NCBI RefSeq assembly: GCF_030551255.1 | Contig: NZ_CP130630.1 | Coordinates: 186,001 to 250,000, forward strand | Origin: Streptomyces sp. NL15-2K | Lineage (GTDB): Bacteria; Actinomycetota; Actinomycetes; Streptomycetales; Streptomycetaceae | Direction: 5' to 3' | DNA: 64,000 bases | In this document: positions 63,320 through 64,000 of the stretch, one piece after another | How the letters are laid out: every line of letters starts with the position of its first letter | Position numbering within the stretch: the first letter of the stretch is position 1 | Made by a program: the position numbers and the translations under genes | Notes under the pieces: model-generated | The model's input: only the letters and a program-made list of their open reading frames with translations | What the model was told of the DNA's origin: nothing | The model's database searches: none

Positions 63320-63595
63320 ATGATCGCGAGAGTGGCCGTGTGGGAACCGATGCCGACCGACGACCGGGACTGGGTGCTGGATGCCACCGCCACCGTGTCC
63401 GGTGTCCATGGCGCGTATCACCTCGTCGATCCTGTCACTGGCAACGGACTGTCCATCGCCTTCTTCGAGGACGAAGCCGCAGCTCACGCCGCGCGAGAGG
63501 CGATCGAGGAGCGCGCCGCGGAGATCGGCTGGAACAGCTCCCCGCATCCGGCACCCGTCTCCCACACGATCCATCAGGTCGTCCGACACGTGTAG
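63320..63595 (+). CDS. Small ABM-like monooxygenase-fold protein
   Basis: 91 residues, 48 bases after the SpoIIE-type gene: MIARVAVWEPMPTDDRDWVL, HGAYHLVDPVTGNGLSIAFF, EDEAAAHAAREAIEERAAEI. The beta-alpha-beta pattern of a dimeric ferredoxin-like (ABM) fold is visible, a common small protein near signalling and redox genes. Exact activity unknown. Confidence 0.7.
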   Translation: MIARVAVWEPMPTDDRDWVLDATATVSGVHGAYHLVDPVTGNGLSIAFFEDEAAAHAAREAIEERAAEIGWNSSPHPAPVSHTIHQVVRHV

Positions 63596-63601
63596 TGCGG
63601 C

Positions 63602-63643
63602 GCAGGAAGGGCGGTGCAGGAAGGGCGGTGCAGGAACGGCGGT
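63602..63643. repeat. 14-bp tandem repeat, three copies
   Basis: GCAGGAAGGGCGGT twice, then GCAGGAACGGCGGT, directly after the ABM-like stop. A short satellite or slippage product. Confidence 0.75.
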
Positions 63644-63690
63644 GCCAGCGCGTGGTGGTTCCAGCAGGCGACGGCGGCCCTCGCCCAGAT

Positions 63691-63713
63691 CGACCTCTCT
63701 GAATCAGAGGTCG
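63691..63713. terminator. Hairpin at convergent gene ends
   Basis: CGACCTCT-CTGAATC-AGAGGTCG, 8-base arms. It overlaps the stop of the NAD(P)-binding gene (TCA at 63704-63706), so it can end transcripts from both sides. Confidence 0.5.
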
Positions 63714-64000
63714 TGGGGTGCGCCGGTGTGGGCGAGGGCGCTGGGGGTTCGGCAGCCGACGATCGCCGGGGCCTCCTGGACGAGCGTGTCGTTGGTGAGC
63801 GCTTCCACCATGAACAGCGCGAAATCCACCCGGCGCGTCAGGTTGCCGGCCAATACCGGGTCGCCCACGTGCCTGCTCCAAACGGGCAAGCCCTGGCTTT
63901 CGCCCTCCTCCAGGCTGCTGCCGCGCACCACGGTCCATCGGGTGTCGCTGGCGAACACCCGCCGGCACGCCTCCACCTGGTCGTCGTGATTGTCTCTTCC
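63704..64000 (-). CDS. NAD(P)-binding oxidoreductase (NmrA/SDR-like), C-terminal part
   Basis: The frame is open at the right edge. It reads QVEACRRVFASDTRWTVVRG, SSLEEGESQGLPVWSRHVGD, LTRRVDFALFMVEALTNDTL, VQEAPAIVGCRTPSAL, matching the end of atypical SDR/NmrA-like NAD(P)-binding proteins. The Rossmann glycine motif is outside the window. Confidence 0.65.
   Translation of the reverse strand, partial: GRDNHDDQVEACRRVFASDTRWTVVRGSSLEEGESQGLPVWSRHVGDPVLAGNLTRRVDFALFMVEALTNDTLVQEAPAIVGCRTPSALAHTGAPHDL

Noticed and set aside
63602..63643. CRISPR-like array
   Set aside because: Repeats are 14 bases and directly adjacent with no spacers.

Overview
This 64 kb window is high-GC actinomycete DNA, almost certainly Streptomyces. 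Reasons: G/C-rich third codon positions, GTG starts, GGAGG-type ribosome sites, and recognisable Streptomyces families (TioE-type double MerR regulator, SpoIIE/ATPase phosphatase, AMIN-like secreted protein, EACC1, HTH plus Clp-N pairs). About half consists of insertion sequences, truncated genes and pseudogenes. That mosaic fits a chromosome arm or a linear plasmid; the sequence does not show which. I saw no rRNA, tRNA or CRISPR array.

Layout. 0-4 kb: a cut hydrolase, an HTH/Clp-N pair behind two palindromic operators, and a MOSC gene. An IS5-type element and an IS701-derived inverted-repeat element lie between the MOSC gene and a convergent AMIN-like gene, and both genes now stop inside a CTAG. 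4.4-8.8 kb: a Tn554-like pair of tyrosine recombinases (the second broken), followed by a small cassette flanked by related 48-nt direct repeats and a 66-bp perfect palindrome. 8.8-13.6 kb: truncated genes (nuclease-like, MarR, KorB, UvrD) and IS5/DUF6262 debris around one intact HxlR regulator. 13.7-16.2 kb: SnoaL-like and quinone-reductase genes with a frameshifted divergent AraC regulator. 17.3-19.7 kb: a frameshifted ArsR-type regulator divergent from an MFS exporter, with an 11-bp-arm operator between them. 20.4-21.8 kb: a small secreted protein divergent from a membrane-anchored HTH protein. 22.3-25.3 kb: EACC1 followed by a caspase-Hsp70 fusion, the most interesting locus. 26-32 kb: a frameshifted PIN gene, a kinase-like gene, a membrane glutaredoxin, an MDR oxidoreductase and decayed integrase/LD-carboxypeptidase genes. 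33-35 kb: an IS110 element and a nucleotidyltransferase. 36.4-40 kb: two paralogous secreted lipases, a second small secreted protein and a second divergent HTH-membrane protein with a ricin-like ectodomain. 40-46.7 kb: an IS5 element duplicating CTAG and two ISL3 elements, one (perfect ends, 8-bp target duplication) carrying a methyltransferase. 47-49.3 kb: two overlapping immunity-like genes divergent from the TioE-type regulator. 49.8-55 kb: a truncated dnaE, a LysR regulator and two IS5 elements. 55-64 kb: a membrane acyltransferase with SGNH domain, a TetR/FAD-monooxygenase pair with operator, a PAS-GAF-SpoIIE-ATPase phosphatase, a small monooxygenase-like protein and a cut NAD(P)-binding gene.

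How the genes work together. The clearest functional units are EACC1 with caspase-Hsp70 (a predicted NTP-dependent conflict/defence system), TetR with the TetX-like monooxygenase, ArsR with MFS, AraC with quinone reductase and SnoaL, and two separate modules pairing a secreted small protein with a divergent membrane-anchored HTH protein. Several regulators each carry a single-base frameshift, so either the region is decaying or the assembly has indel errors.
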